A stretch of DNA of 64,000 nt, from assembly GCF_003953935.1 (NCBI RefSeq), contig NZ_RXLQ01000014.1, positions 1 to 64,000 on the forward strand. The letters run 5' to 3'. This DNA is from Massilia atriviolacea. Lineage in GTDB: Bacteria; Pseudomonadota; Gammaproteobacteria; Burkholderiales; Burkholderiaceae_D. Shown piece by piece: positions 26,894-35,560 of this stretch (its first letter is position 1; every line of letters begins with the position of its first letter). Below the pieces are notes generated by a model that did not search any database, was not told where the DNA came from, and saw only the letters and a list, made by a program, of their open reading frames with translations. Both the position numbers and the translations under genes were made by a program.

Positions 26894-29011
26894 ATGAGGA
26901 TGACACCGATGAAGCCTGTCCCGAACGAGTCCCGTTTCCCGACCTTGCGCCTTGCACCCGCGCTGCGCGCAAGCGGCCTGGCGGCCATTGCCGTTCTCGG
27001 GGCGGCCGGCGCCGTGCCGGCGCACGCGGCAACGCCCGCCACGCTGGTCAGCGGCGCGTCGCAACGGTGCCTGGATGTCGCCCAGGGCAGCCAGCAGCCC
27101 GGCACGCCCGCCATCATCTTCGACTGCCACGGCGCCGCCAACCAGAAATGGGAACTGACGGCGGCAGGTGAATTAAGGACTTTCGACGGCGCCCGTTGCC
27201 TGGATGTGCGCGGCGCCAGCACCCAGCCGCAGGCCATCGTGCAATCGTATACCTGCAACGGCGGCGCCAACCAGAAATGGACGCTCGCGCCGAACAAGAC
27301 CATCGTCAGCGCGCAGTCCGGGCTGTGCCTGACCGTGAAGGGCGGCGCCAGCGCCAATTCCACCGGCATCGACATGTGGCGCTGCGAAGGCAGCACCCAT
27401 CAGCAATGGGCGTTCGGCACGGTCACGCCGTCGCCGGCCGACACCCAGGCGCCGACGCCGCCGAGCGGCCTGGCGATCGATGCGCTGGCATGCCGCTCGG
27501 CCACGCTGACATGGAAGGCGTCGACCGACAACGTCGGCGTTGCCTATTACGATATCTACCGCGACGGCCAGGCCCTCGGCACGGTCAACGCCAGCACGCT
27601 CACCGCCCGGATCGTGCTCACGCCCGGCGCGAGCTGGGGCGTGTACGTCAACGCGCGCGATGCGGCGGGCAATGTGTCGCAGGCCAGCACCTCGCTCCAG
27701 GTCAAGGTGCCGCAATGCCAGGTCGATACCCAGGCCCCGTCCGTTCCCACGGAATTGCGGGGAACGATTGCCGGCACCACGGCCACCCTGAACTGGGCCG
27801 CCTCCACCGACAATGTGGCCGTGGCCGCCTATGACATCTACCGCGACAGCGTGCGCGTCGGCAGCACCGGTTCGCTCGGCTACACCGATGCCGGGCTGGC
27901 CGCCAACACCACCTACCAGTACAACGTGGCTGCGCGCGATGCGCAGGGCAACGTCTCGCCACGCGGGACGACCTTGTCCCTGACCTCCGGCAGCGCCTGC
28001 GCCGACGTCATCTGCGGGACGGCGCAGGTGGCGACCGACACCGATATTCCATGGGGCCTGGCCGCGCTGCCGGACGGAACCGTGTTGTACAGCCGCCGCG
28101 ATGCGCGCGACGTCATCCTGTTGAACCCGGTGTCCGGCGTCAAGAAGAGCGTCGGCGCGATTCCCAACGTCCAGGGGACCGACGGCGAAGGCGGGCTGCT
28201 CGGCCTGGCCATTGCGCCCGGATTCCCGGACCAGGATTCCTGGCTGTACGTGTATCACACCAGCCCGACGGACAACCGGATCGTGCGCCTGCGCTACGTG
28301 AACGGCGCGCTCGACACGGCCTCGCTCGAGGTTTTACTCAAGGGCATCGGCCGCAACAAGTACCATAACGGCGGGCGCCTGCGCTTCGGGCCGGACGGCA
28401 AGCTGTATGCCACCACGGGCGACGCGCAGAACGGTGCGTACGCGCAGGACAAGAATAATCTGGCGGGCAAAGTCCTGCGCCTCAATCCCAACGGCACGCT
28501 GCCGGCCGATAACCCGTTCGGCAACTATGTCTGGAGTTACGGCCACCGCAATCCGCAGGGACTGGCCTTCGACGCGCGCGGGCGCTTGTGGGAACAGGAA
28601 TTCGGCGATTCGCAGGACGAAACCAATCTGATCGTCAAGGGCGGCAACTACGGCTGGCCGAATTGCGAAGGCGTCACCTCGCGCGCCGGCGCCGGTTGTG
28701 CCACGGCAGGCTATATCGCGCCCAAGACCACCTACCGCAATTCGGAAGGATCGTGCAGCGGCATCGCCATCGTGCGCGAGGCGCTGTACGTCGCCTGCCT
28801 GGCCGGCAAGCGCCTGTATCGCAGCGACATCAGCGGCGACCGGTTAATCAATGCGCGCCAGTTTTTTGTCGGCACCTACGACCGCCTGCGCACGGTGGAG
28901 CCTGGCATCGACGGCAATCTGTGGATGGCCAACAGCGATGCCGCCGGCGACAAGGACAGCGTGCCGAATAACACCAATACCAGGGTGTGGAAGGTGACGT
29001 TGAAGCCGTAA
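26894..29011 (+). CDS. Secreted ricin-B lectin / FnIII / sorbosone-glucose dehydrogenase fusion
   Basis: 705 residues with a signal peptide (cut near AHA/ATPA, residue 45). A ricin-type beta-trefoil (about 48-175) has QxW repeats NQKWEL, NQKWTL and HQQWAF. Two fibronectin type III repeats (about 188-275 and 283-370) each have ASTDNV, YDIYRD. A PQQ-type glucose/sorbosone dehydrogenase propeller (about 375-705) has TDIPWGLAALPDG, GLLGLAIAPGFP, RNKYHNGGRLRFGPDGKLY and GHRNPQGLAFD. The lectin and FnIII parts probably hold the enzyme on a polysaccharide while it oxidises sugar. PQQ dependence is inferred from the family. Several earlier ATGs are possible; the first is used. Confidence 0.86.
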   Translation: MRMTPMKPVPNESRFPTLRLAPALRASGLAAIAVLGAAGAVPAHAATPATLVSGASQRCLDVAQGSQQPGTPAIIFDCHGAANQKWELTAAGELRTFDGARCLDVRGASTQPQAIVQSYTCNGGANQKWTLAPNKTIVSAQSGLCLTVKGGASANSTGIDMWRCEGSTHQQWAFGTVTPSPADTQAPTPPSGLAIDALACRSATLTWKASTDNVGVAYYDIYRDGQALGTVNASTLTARIVLTPGASWGVYVNARDAAGNVSQASTSLQVKVPQCQVDTQAPSVPTELRGTIAGTTATLNWAASTDNVAVAAYDIYRDSVRVGSTGSLGYTDAGLAANTTYQYNVAARDAQGNVSPRGTTLSLTSGSACADVICGTAQVATDTDIPWGLAALPDGTVLYSRRDARDVILLNPVSGVKKSVGAIPNVQGTDGEGGLLGLAIAPGFPDQDSWLYVYHTSPTDNRIVRLRYVNGALDTASLEVLLKGIGRNKYHNGGRLRFGPDGKLYATTGDAQNGAYAQDKNNLAGKVLRLNPNGTLPADNPFGNYVWSYGHRNPQGLAFDARGRLWEQEFGDSQDETNLIVKGGNYGWPNCEGVTSRAGAGCATAGYIAPKTTYRNSEGSCSGIAIVREALYVACLAGKRLYRSDISGDRLINARQFFVGTYDRLRTVEPGIDGNLWMANSDAAGDKDSVPNNTNTRVWKVTLKP

Positions 29012-29052
29012 GTGAAGGCGCTGCCCGGACCGGCAGCGTGCTTGCCGACAGC

Positions 29053-29661
29053 TTACACGGCCGCTTTTGCAGCGGCCTGGTCCGCACGCCAGCGCCGGTA
29101 CACGCGCAGGGCCACATGCGCATCGTCGGCGGCGTACAGGATCTGCTTGTCGCTCAGGCGCGGCAGGGACCAGTTGGTGGTGGTGATCTTCTTGGATTTC
29201 TGCAGCTTCTGGCCGAAAAAGCGCGCCACCGCCGTCTTTGCGCCCAGGCTGTTGCGTTCGCCCTTGCGCAGGGCGTTCGACAGGTCGAGCACATTGACCG
29301 CGTCGATGCCGAGCTTGACCTGCAGGCGCAGGATGTCATCCTTCAAGCCGAAACCCACTTTCAGGATGGCCTTCGATTCGAGCACGGCCTTGAGCACGTC
29401 GACAAATCCATCGGCCGCCGGCCTGGCGCCGATCTGGAACAGGTAGGCGACCTCGTCGGTTGCCAGCTGCACCAGGTGCGGGCCGGTCGACTGTTCTCCC
29501 TTGAGGAAGGTCGGCTTCGATTCGGTATCGAAGCCGAGCACGTCGGTCGAGGAGAGCGCCGCCAGTGCCTCGGCCGCATCCTGCTCGGACCGGACCATGC
29601 GCACGCTCGCCATCGTGATGCCGTCGTAAGGCGGCAGCAGCGCGTCCGGATCGCTCGTCAT
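29053..29661 (-). CDS. 3'-5' exonuclease, RNase D-like DEDD domain
   Basis: 202 residues with DEDD exonuclease motifs: GFDTES (Asp45, Glu47), VGFGLKDDI in motif II and YAADDAHVAL in motif III. That is an RNase D/WRN-type nuclease domain without the C-terminal HRDC domain of RNase D, so a small single-domain enzyme. Adjacent to a ProQ/FinO gene on the same strand (10 bases), suggesting a joint role in RNA metabolism. Confidence 0.85.
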   Translation of the reverse strand: MTSDPDALLPPYDGITMASVRMVRSEQDAAEALAALSSTDVLGFDTESKPTFLKGEQSTGPHLVQLATDEVAYLFQIGARPAADGFVDVLKAVLESKAILKVGFGLKDDILRLQVKLGIDAVNVLDLSNALRKGERNSLGAKTAVARFFGQKLQKSKKITTTNWSLPRLSDKQILYAADDAHVALRVYRRWRADQAAAKAAV

Positions 29662-29671
29662 CGCGGCCGGA

Positions 29672-30163
29672 TCAACCGTTGCGCGAGAACTTGGAGGCGA
29701 GCTGGAGCAGCTTTTCCTGGCGCAGGCGGTTCGCTTCGTCGGCCTGGGCGGCCTCGCGTTCGGCCTTCTTGCGCTCGGCTTCTTTCTTGAAGCGCTGCTG
29801 CAAGGTTTCTTTGGCGTGGGTGCGGTGGATGTCGGTCACTTCCGCGCCGGCGACGCCGTCGAGGTCGTAGCGGACCGTGGCTTTTTCCATGGCGCGCAGG
29901 TAGCGCAGCGATCCGGTGTGGATGCCGAGCGCGGCGCGCATGGTCTTGCGGTCCAGGCCGGGAACGCGCGCCAGCAGTTGCTTGTCGATGCCGATCGCCA
30001 GGGGCAGGCAGTCGCGGAAAGCGGGGAACTGTTGTTGCAATTGCTTGAGCAGGGAACGCGCACTTTGCGCGGGTGCCGGGGCCGGGGTTGGCGCGGTCGC
30101 CGGTGCGGTGACGGGAGCATCCGCGGACTCGGCGGCAAGACTAGTTGTATTCATCGACTTCAT
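29672..30163 (-). CDS. ProQ/FinO-domain RNA chaperone
   Basis: 163 residues. An Ala/Pro/Thr-rich N-terminal tail (1-35) is followed by a FinO/ProQ domain (about 36-125: LLKQLQQQFPAFRDCLPLAIGI, RAALGIHTGSLRYLRAM) and a charged helical tail (QQRFKKEAERKKAEREAAQ). Such proteins bind structured small RNAs and mRNA 3' ends. An alternative ATG lies three codons in. Confidence 0.88.
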   Translation of the reverse strand: MKSMNTTSLAAESADAPVTAPATAPTPAPAPAQSARSLLKQLQQQFPAFRDCLPLAIGIDKQLLARVPGLDRKTMRAALGIHTGSLRYLRAMEKATVRYDLDGVAGAEVTDIHRTHAKETLQQRFKKEAERKKAEREAAQADEANRLRQEKLLQLASKFSRNG

Positions 30164-30279
30164 TGTAAGAGCTGGAACCGGAAGGATAGCATGCGGCCAT
30201 AGGGGCGTGCGCGGATTTTATTCGCTTTTGACCAACACGCGCATGCGCGTAAGGGCGCGAAATCGTGTATGATGCTCCT

Positions 30280-30497
30280 CTTGTCCTGCGCGCGGGTTGA
30301 CGAAGCGCAGAAGGTTCAGCCAGTAGGTAGAGGGCGTCCCGGCACCGGTGGTGTTGGCCAAAGTTATCTATTTGGCTTATATCTGGTATTCGATATATCA
30401 ATTATCGCGATATCTCGCCATGGTGCATAATGGTGAATGTCTCCTCTATTGTTCATCTGAAAATAGATACAAGCCCGTTTTGCCACGGGCTTTTTTT
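30280..30497 (+). ncRNA. Candidate small RNA upstream of rpoD
   Basis: A transcript from about 30280 (after TATGAT at 30268-30273) to the terminator at 30497 would be about 218 bases. It has self-complementary parts: GCCAAA/TTTGGC around 30357-30377 and CGATATAT/CGCGATATC-like pairs near 30390-30412. It contains no meaningful frame. I do not recognise it as 6S, SRP, tmRNA or RNase P RNA. It might also be the 5' end of the rpoD transcript with an early terminator. ProQ, encoded next door, binds such RNAs. Confidence 0.35.
30472..30497 (+). terminator. Rho-independent terminator upstream of rpoD
   Basis: AGCCCGT (30472-30478) and ACGGGCT (30485-30491) form a 7-bp stem with loop TTTGCC, followed by a T7 run. 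It ends no protein gene, which is the reason for proposing an RNA. Confidence 0.85.
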
Positions 30498-30695
30498 CGT
30501 TCCGCCATGCACAGCGCCATTTTGATCATAGCACACGCACCACAGCACCCCCGCTCGGGGTACGCCCACCAGGGCCATCGATGCATCCGGTCGTGCTTGC
30601 AATTCGGCTACATCGCCCTTAGCTAGGGCCATCCTGATACACGTTCCATCGAGCGCGGTACGCCGGGCTCGGGTGGATTATTGACTGGAGTTTTA

Positions 30696-33263
30696 ATGAA
30701 GAACACCGCGAAGACCTTAACCCTGACCGCCACCAAAGCGCCGCGCAAGAGCAGTGCCCAACTGGCCGTACCGAAAACCGCAACCTCCTACTTCCTCGAA
30801 ACGGAAGCGGCGGCCAAGGTCACGGTGGTCAAGAAGGGTTCGCGCCTGGCGGCGGTGATGGCTGCCGCCGATCCGGTCGAGCTGGTCGAGGTGGGTGTGC
30901 CTGCCGACACGATCCAGGACGCGGTGCAGGAAAGCGCCGGCGCCGAGACCATGCTGGCCTCCGCGCCCGCTGGCGACGGCGCGGCCGTGCCGGTGGTGGT
31001 GCGCAAGCGCTCCAAGCTGGCCGTGCGGCCCGACCTGGCCGCCGAAGTCGATGCCGACCTGGTGCCGGGCATGAAAGTGGCGCCGAAAGCGCGCACCGCG
31101 GTCAAGAAGATGGACCCGGAACCGACCATGATCCAGACCGCCGGCCAGGCCGTCAGCCAGACCACCGACGCGGCCGCGCTGGCCGCGATCGACACCTCCG
31201 GCTACCTGCTGCCATCGGTCAAGGTACCGGGCCGCCGTGGCCGCAAGCCAAGCGAATTCACGCCGGAAAACGACGAAGTCGCCGCGCTCAACGCGGTCGA
31301 GCGCGCCGAACTGAAGGCGGTGTCGAAAGCCAAGGAACGCAAGGCCAAGGGCGGCGTGAACGGCATGCTGGCAGCCGACCCGAAAGCGTCGGAAGCGGAC
31401 ATGGAACGGCGCCGCCAGCAGATCAAGAACCTGATCAACATGGGCAAGGAGCGCGGCTACCTGACCTATGCCGAGATCAACGATCAACTGCCGGAAAACA
31501 TCATCGATCCGGAAGCGGTCGAAGGCATCATCGCCACCTTCAACGACATGGGCATCGCCGTCTACGAGCGCGCGCCGGACGCCGAAATGATGCTGCTGAC
31601 CGACACGGTCGCCACCGCCACCAGCGACGACGAAGTCGAAGCGGCTGCGGCCACGGCGCTGTCGACGGTCGACTCCGACTTCGGCCGCACCACCGACCCG
31701 GTGCGCATGTACATGCGCGAAATGGGCGCGGTCGCGCTGCTCACGCGCGAAGGCGAGATCGAAATCGCCAAGCGCATCGAAGGCGGCCTGAAAGACATGG
31801 TCCAGGCCATTTCGGCCTGCCCGACCACGATTGCCGAAATCATCGCGCTGTCGCACAAGATCGCCAACGACGACATCAAGGTCGACGAAGTGGTCGACGG
31901 CTTCGTGGACCACAACGAGAGCTCGGCCCCGGCCGCGCCCGTGGTGCACGCCGCGCCATCGGAAGATGACGAGGAAGAGGAAGAAGAAGTCGAGGAAGAA
32001 GACGGCGACGCCAACGGCGGCGCGGCCGGTTTCTCGGCCGAACAGCTGGTCCAGCTGCGCAAGAACGCGCTCGACAAGTTCAAGATCATCGAAACCGAAT
32101 TCGACAAGATGGCCAAGGCCTTCGAGAAGGATGGCTACGGTTCCAAGAACTACGTCAAGGCGCAGGAAGTCATTTCCAACGAGCTGCTGGGGATCCGCTT
32201 CACCGCCAAGGTCGTCGAAAAGCTGTGCGACACCCTGCGCGGCCAGATGGATGAAGTGCGCCATATCGAAAAAGCCGTGCTGGCGATCTGCGTGGACCGC
32301 TGCGGCATGCCGCGCGCCCACTTCATCAAGGTCTTCCCGGGCAACGAGACCGACCTGGCATGGGTCGACCGCGAAGTCGACTGCGCCTATCCGTACAGCG
32401 TGGTGCTGAGCCGTAACGTACCGGCGATCAAGGAACTGCAACAGCGCATGATCGACCTGCAGGCGCGCGTGGCGCTGCCGCTGGCGGACCTGCGCAAGAT
32501 CAACAAGCAGATGGCCGCCGGCGAAAAGCGCGCGCGCCACGCCAAGCGCGAAATGACGGTCGCCAACTTGCGCCTGGTGATTTCGATCGCCAAGAAGTAC
32601 ATCAACCGCGGCCTGCAATTCCTCGACCTGATCCAGGAAGGCAATATCGGCCTGCTGAAAGCGGTCGACAAGTTCGAATACCGCCGCGGCTACAAGTTCT
32701 CGACCTATGCGACCTGGTGGATCCGCCAGGCGATCACGCGTTCGATCGCCGACATGGCGCGCACCATCCGCGTGCCGGTGCACATGATCGAGACGATCAA
32801 CAAGATGAACCGCATCTCGCGCCAGATCATGCAGGAAACCGGCAGCGAGCCGGACCTGGCGACCCTGGCCCTGAAGATGGAAATGCCGGAGAACAAGGTT
32901 CGCGAGATCATGAAGATCGCGAAAGAGCCGATTTCGATGGAAACGCCGATGGGCGAGGATGGCGATTCGCAGCTGGGCGACTTCATCGAAGACAACGCGA
33001 CCCTGGCGCCGCTGGACGCCGCGCTGCACGCGTCGATGCGCAATGTGATCAAGGAAGTGCTCGATTCGCTGACCCCGCGCGAAGCCAAAGTGTTGCGTAT
33101 GCGCTACGGTGTCGAGATGTCGAACGACCACACGCTGGAAGAAGTGGGCAAGCAGTTCGACGTGACGCGCGAGCGGATCCGCCAGATCGAAGCGAAGGCG
33201 ATGAGCAAGCTGCGCCAGCCCTCGCGTTCGGACAAGCTCAAGAGCTTCCTGCACAACCATTAA
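30696..33263 (+). CDS. rpoD: RNA polymerase sigma factor RpoD (sigma-70)
   Basis: Primary sigma factor, 855 residues against 613 in E. coli. An Ala/Val/Lys-rich extension (1-235) precedes region 1.1 (about 236-305, [29 protein letters not shown]). Region 1.2 is [21 protein letters not shown]. The non-conserved region contains an acidic run ([13 protein letters not shown], about residue 430). Regions 2-3 have [22 protein letters not shown] and [22 protein letters not shown], and region 4 has [25 protein letters not shown] 30696 is preceded by GGAG. No dnaG or rpsU is beside it. Confidence 0.97.
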   Translation: MKNTAKTLTLTATKAPRKSSAQLAVPKTATSYFLETEAAAKVTVVKKGSRLAAVMAAADPVELVEVGVPADTIQDAVQESAGAETMLASAPAGDGAAVPVVVRKRSKLAVRPDLAAEVDADLVPGMKVAPKARTAVKKMDPEPTMIQTAGQAVSQTTDAAALAAIDTSGYLLPSVKVPGRRGRKPSEFTPENDEVAALNAVERAELKAVSKAKERKAKGGVNGMLAADPKASEADMERRRQQIKNLINMGKERGYLTYAEINDQLPENIIDPEAVEGIIATFNDMGIAVYERAPDAEMMLLTDTVATATSDDEVEAAAATALSTVDSDFGRTTDPVRMYMREMGAVALLTREGEIEIAKRIEGGLKDMVQAISACPTTIAEIIALSHKIANDDIKVDEVVDGFVDHNESSAPAAPVVHAAPSEDDEEEEEEVEEEDGDANGGAAGFSAEQLVQLRKNALDKFKIIETEFDKMAKAFEKDGYGSKNYVKAQEVISNELLGIRFTAKVVEKLCDTLRGQMDEVRHIEKAVLAICVDRCGMPRAHFIKVFPGNETDLAWVDREVDCAYPYSVVLSRNVPAIKELQQRMIDLQARVALPLADLRKINKQMAAGEKRARHAKREMTVANLRLVISIAKKYINRGLQFLDLIQEGNIGLLKAVDKFEYRRGYKFSTYATWWIRQAITRSIADMARTIRVPVHMIETINKMNRISRQIMQETGSEPDLATLALKMEMPENKVREIMKIAKEPISMETPMGEDGDSQLGDFIEDNATLAPLDAALHASMRNVIKEVLDSLTPREAKVLRMRYGVEMSNDHTLEEVGKQFDVTRERIRQIEAKAMSKLRQPSRSDKLKSFLHNH

Positions 33264-33304
33264 GACGCGCTTGCCGCGCCGGCCGCTGGCCGGTGCGATG
33301 GCGG

Positions 33305-33345
33305 AAAAGGCCGTGTTCGCCCGCAAGGGTGGGCACGGCTTTTTT
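33305..33345 (+). terminator. rpoD terminator
   Basis: GCCGTG (33310-33315) pairs with CACGGC (33334-33339), extended inside by GC pairs, and is followed by six T. It lies 42 bases after the rpoD stop. Confidence 0.85.
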
Positions 33346-33360
33346 GCATGCTCACAGGAT

Positions 33361-33868
33361 CATCTTGCTCGTCGCTACGCTTGTCGCTCCGCCTCGGACT
33401 GTCGCTCCGCCCGCACCGTCGCTTCCGGACCAGCGTCGCTCCCGGACCAGCGTCGCTTCCGGAACAGCGTCGCTTTCGGACCAGCGTCGCTCCAGGACCA
33501 GCGTCGCTTCCGGAACACCGTCGCTTTCGGACCAGCGTCGCTTTCGGACCACCGTCGCTCCGCCCGCACCAACCGCATCAACCGCACCGCCCGCACCAAC
33601 CGCATCAACCGCACCGCCCGCACCGCCCGCACCGTCGCTCCCGCGAAGGCGGGAGCCCAAGTTGCTCGCTCAGTTAACGGCGGCTCGACGAACTTGGGCT
33701 CCCGCCTTCGCGGGAGCGACAGTGGTCCTGGAGCGACGGCGGTCCTGGAGCGACAGTGGTCCTGGAGCGACAGTGGTCCTGGAGCGACGGTGGTCCTGGA
33801 GCGACGGTGCGGGCGGAGCGACATTGCGGTTGGTGCGGGCGCAGCCACGGTGCGGGCGGAGCGGCAGC
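33361..33868. repeat. Nested inverted/tandem repeat region: 17-bp arrays flanking a REP pair
   Basis: About 500 bases of non-coding repeats. On the left (33418-33560) are about eight copies of a 17-bp unit such as CGGACCAGCGTCGCTTC. On the right (33715-33805) about five copies of the inverted unit AGCGACAGTGGTCCTGG. Between the left array and the centre is a run of CCGCACC/AACCGCATC units; their inverse (GGTGCGGGCGGAGCG) follows the right array. At the centre is a perfect 30-bp inverted pair. As 17 is not a multiple of three, all frames stay open here and long false proteins arise on both strands. Confidence 0.92.
33634..33720. repeat. REP-like palindrome pair
   Basis: A perfect 30-bp inverted repeat, GTCGCTCCCGCGAAGGCGGG... 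at 33634-33663 and its complement at 33691-33720, separated by 27 bases. Each arm itself holds the hairpin CTCCCGC-GAAG-GCGGGAG. This form (head-to-head REP, BIME-like) is of the kind dispersed by REP-associated tyrosine transposases (RAYTs) in many proteobacteria. Confidence 0.85.
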
Positions 33869-33869
33869 C

Positions 33870-33903
33870 AAAAAAAATGCGCATCCGGAAGTCCGGACGC
33901 GCA
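33870..33903 (-). terminator. Terminator of the sensor kinase gene
   Basis: On the minus strand a stem TGCGC-G-TCCGG with one mismatch, loop ACTT, then eight T (A-run 33870-33877 on plus). It lies about 110 bases after the kinase stop codon. Confidence 0.75.
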
Positions 33904-34015
33904 AACAGGGGTAGTCAATAAACCGGGCCGAACTTGCCGCTCCCGTTTTATCCGGGATCATTGTACATACGTCACGCCCTTCGATTCTTACATTTTTCGT
34001 ATTGTTGTATCCGCG

Positions 34016-35389
34016 CTAATCGAGGCTGGCCGTTGCGTGGCTTTCGAGCGGAATCATCATGGCCAGGGTGGTGCCGCCGCCCGGCCGGCTGTCGATCACC
34101 ATCTGCCCGCCGAACACATCGACCCGCTCGCGGATCCCGCGCAGCCCGAACGAAGCCGCCTTGGCCGCATCCCCCGGCGCCATGCCGACGCCATTGTCCA
34201 CGATGGTGATGGTCAGGTACTCCATGCCGATATCGAGCCCGACCTCGACCCTGGTGGCCTGGGCGTGGCGCAGGATATTCAGCAGGCATTCCTGGATGAT
34301 GCGGAAAATCACTTCGGTGCGGTGGCTGTCCGGCAAGGGCCCGTCCCCCTCGGCCACCGACAGCGAGGTGGCGATGCCGCTGCGCTTCTCGAACTGCTGC
34401 ACCAGCCACTCGGCCGCCGCCGGCAAGCCCAGTTCCAGGGTGCTCGGATGCAGGTCGTTCATGATCGCGCGCACCGAACGGATGGTCAGGTCGATGGTGT
34501 CGAGCACGTCGCCCACCTTGCGCTTGAGCAGGGGGTGGCGCTGGCCGGCGCGCGCGTGCAGCATTTCGACATCGATCTTGAGCGCCATCAGGTTCTGTCC
34601 CAGCTCGTCGTGGATGCCCTTGGCGATGCGCTTGCGCTCTTCTTCCTTGATGGTTTCCAGATGCGAACTCAACTGGCGCAGCTCGCGGAACGATTCGGCC
34701 AGCGCGTGCTCGGCCATCTGGCGCTCGGCCACTTCGATGCGCAGCTGGGCGTTGCTGCGCTCCAGCTCGGCCGTGCGCATGCGGATCCGCACTTCCAGGC
34801 CGATCTGCACCGCCGCCAGTTCCAGCTCGGCCGCCTTGCGGCCCGTGATGTCGGTGAGCATCAGCAAAGTGCCTTGCGCCAGCCCGTCGTCGCCCAGCAT
34901 CGGCCGGCCGCTGACGATGGCCCAGCCGACGCTGCCGTCCACCCGGCGGTAGGTCAGATCGTGGGTGCAGCCGACATGGGCGGCGTCGGCGCTGGTCATT
35001 TCGGCCAGGTCGCGCCGTGGGTTATCCCCAAGAAAATCCTGCATCGGGCACCCCAGCAGGGTGCCGGGCGTGGCGCCGAACATCTGGGCCAGGCGCGGGT
35101 TGGCGAAGGTGGTGCGGGCCTCGCCGTCGAGCGTCCAGACGCCCTCGTGGGCGGTGTCGATGAAGTGGCGGTAGCGGCGCTGGGCGGCATTGCGCGCCAT
35201 GGCCAGCGCGCGGATGCGCAGGCTGACCACCAGCGCGGCGCCGGAGAGCGCCATCGTGAGGGAAAACAACCAGCGCGGCACCGCGTGGGCGTCGCCGACG
35301 GCGATCAGGGCCACCAGGGACGCCAGCACCAGGGCGATGGCGGCTACGGTCAGGCAAAGCGACTCCACGCTCCACGTTTTCATGCGCAC
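34016..35389 (-). CDS. NarL-class sensor histidine kinase with PAS domain
   Basis: 457 residues: two transmembrane helices (about 8-31 and 41-60) with almost no periplasmic loop, a PAS domain (about 70-190, HFIDTAHEGVWTLDGEARTTFAN), and a coiled coil (190-245). HisKA_3 follows with EEERKRIAKGIHDELGQNLMAL (His260) and then a HATPase_c domain with the N box (ECLLNILRHAQA), VDNGVGM, GLRGIRERV and GGGTTLAMMIP. It should phosphorylate a NarL/FixJ-type response regulator, but none is adjacent. The PAS fold suggests an intracellular signal. Confidence 0.88.
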   Translation of the reverse strand: MRMKTWSVESLCLTVAAIALVLASLVALIAVGDAHAVPRWLFSLTMALSGAALVVSLRIRALAMARNAAQRRYRHFIDTAHEGVWTLDGEARTTFANPRLAQMFGATPGTLLGCPMQDFLGDNPRRDLAEMTSADAAHVGCTHDLTYRRVDGSVGWAIVSGRPMLGDDGLAQGTLLMLTDITGRKAAELELAAVQIGLEVRIRMRTAELERSNAQLRIEVAERQMAEHALAESFRELRQLSSHLETIKEEERKRIAKGIHDELGQNLMALKIDVEMLHARAGQRHPLLKRKVGDVLDTIDLTIRSVRAIMNDLHPSTLELGLPAAAEWLVQQFEKRSGIATSLSVAEGDGPLPDSHRTEVIFRIIQECLLNILRHAQATRVEVGLDIGMEYLTITIVDNGVGMAPGDAAKAASFGLRGIRERVDVFGGQMVIDSRPGGGTTLAMMIPLESHATASLD

Positions 35390-35560
35390 CCCCTTGTGTT
35401 TTAGACAGGTTGTTGCTTAATTCATTCTATGCCAACTTTTTGGAAAAAGCATGCTTTGTTCAGGACAACGAATCGGGCGTATGCCGCGTGCATGCGGGCA
35501 GGGGATGGGAGGTGAAAACAGGGCGGCGCGCCAGCTGGTGCGCGCCGCCCGGCGGGTGGT

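Larger units (their letters stand above)
30164..30695. other. Intergenic region between proQ-like gene and rpoD
   Basis: 532 bases without a protein gene. The part 30268-30497 holds a candidate -10 (TATGAT), AT-rich self-complementary stretches and a clear terminator, so a small RNA or leader is possible. From 30498 to 30695 I see only the presumed rpoD leader and cannot point to a promoter. Confidence 0.6.

Noticed and set aside
30250-30350. tRNA or 4.5S/6S RNA
   Set aside because: No cloverleaf or CCA end, and none of the conserved bases of these RNAs that I know.
30717-33326. Long minus-strand open frame (869 codons) opposite rpoD
   Set aside because: It is the antisense shadow of a high-GC gene: no family similarity, His/Arg/Gln-rich composition, and rpoD is certain.
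33418-33805. CRISPR-like array of short repeats
   Set aside because: Units are contiguous 17-mers without spacers, imperfect, and inverted on the other side of the centre.
33348-33963. Several Arg/Ser-rich proteins on both strands
   Set aside because: They are frames left open by the 17-bp repeats, without ribosome sites.
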